Origin: Helicobacter sp.
Lineage (GTDB): Bacteria; Campylobacterota; Campylobacteria; Campylobacterales; Helicobacteraceae
Length of the DNA stretch: 6,871 nucleotides
Assembly (NCBI GenBank): GCA_029264655.1
Contig: JARHZY010000161.1
Location: 1-6,871, forward strand
Direction: 5' to 3'
Shown: positions 6,761 to 6,871 of the stretch, piece after piece
Numbering within the stretch: position 1 is the stretch's first letter
How the letters are laid out: each line of letters begins with the position of its first letter
Notes under the pieces: generated by a model
Told to the model about the DNA's origin: nothing
What the model saw: the letters and a program-made list of their open reading frames with translations, nothing else
Databases searched by the model: none
Made by a program: the position numbers and the translations under genes

Positions 6761-6871
6761 ATGAAGATGAATATAAAAACAAAAGTATCACTTATTGCAA
6801 GTGCAGTGATACTTTTAGGTATTGTAGTTTTAAGCATTATTTCTATGGCTATGCAAAGAAGTAGCTCTATG
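6761..6871 (+). CDS. N-terminus of a probable methyl-accepting chemotaxis protein (partial)
   Basis: Only the first 37 codons are present; the frame is open to the right edge. It begins MKMNIKTKVSLIASAVIL. The ATG at 6761 has AAGGA (6751-6755) 5 nt upstream, a better spacing than the second ATG at 6767. A short basic start (NIKTK) is followed by one hydrophobic helix at about residues 9-30, then a polar Gln-Arg-Ser stretch. This is the usual beginning of a chemoreceptor: a first membrane helix leading into a periplasmic sensor domain. Such proteins sense ligands outside and signal through CheW/CheA to the flagellar motor. The diagnostic cytoplasmic signalling domain is outside the window, so a membrane sensor kinase or another single-helix protein remains possible. 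It is divergent from nikA and shares its intergenic region. Confidence 0.62.
   Translation, partial: MKMNIKTKVSLIASAVILLGIVVLSIISMAMQRSSSM
6781..6816 (+). repeat. 11-bp perfect inverted repeat at the start of the chemoreceptor gene
   Basis: AAAAGTATCAC (6781-6791) and GTGATACTTTT (6806-6816) are exact reverse complements separated by 14 nt. They lie within codons 7-19, in the sequence for the first membrane helix. In the mRNA this would form a fairly stable hairpin about 20 nt downstream of the start codon. It may be coincidence in coding DNA, or it may slow early translation. The structure is directly visible; any role is inference. Confidence 0.6.

Overview
The window looks like part of the chromosome of a host-associated member of the Campylobacterota (epsilon-proteobacteria), most likely an enterohepatic Helicobacter. 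The reasons are the strongly AT-rich base and codon use, a glycosyltransferase gene interrupted by a long G/C homopolymer (a typical phase-variation device in this group), and a complete nickel ABC importer operon. From general knowledge, H. pylori lacks a NikABCDE-type importer while several enterohepatic Helicobacter species carry one. The species itself cannot be named from this stretch.

Layout. Positions 1-635 (minus strand) hold the 5' part of a family 8 glycosyltransferase gene that runs off the left edge. It carries a tract of 12 C (12 G on the plus strand) at 413-424, and at this length the gene is out of frame (OFF). Positions 636-1330 are about 700 bp of very AT-rich DNA in which I see no gene. 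Positions 1331-6317 (minus strand) are a five-gene operon transcribed in the order nikA-nikB-nikC-nikD-nikE. The genes are very tightly packed: nikA/nikB overlap by one base, and the nikC/nikD and nikD/nikE gaps are 9 and 8 bp, with the upstream stop codon sitting inside the next gene's Shine-Dalgarno sequence. The one larger gap, 42 bp between nikB and nikC, contains two perfect palindromes. Positions 6318-6760 are the intergenic region before nikA and hold a candidate promoter and a dyad that fits the Helicobacter NikR operator pattern. Positions 6761-6871 (plus strand, divergent) are the start of a membrane protein, probably a methyl-accepting chemotaxis protein, which runs off the right edge.

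How the genes work together. NikA is a periplasmic substrate-binding protein that keeps the nickel-site residues of E. coli NikA in the same spacing. NikB and NikC are the two inner-membrane permease subunits, and NikD and NikE are the two ATPases. The system would supply Ni(II) to nickel enzymes such as urease and [NiFe] hydrogenase, which are not in this window. The dyad upstream of nikA suggests repression by NikR when nickel is plentiful. The glycosyltransferase (surface glycan) and the chemoreceptor are independent neighbours with no evident functional link to nickel uptake.

I do not see a wholly new system here. The most interesting points are the phase-variable tract in its OFF state, the putative NikR operator, the palindromes in the nikB-nikC junction, and an 11-bp hairpin at the very start of the chemoreceptor gene.
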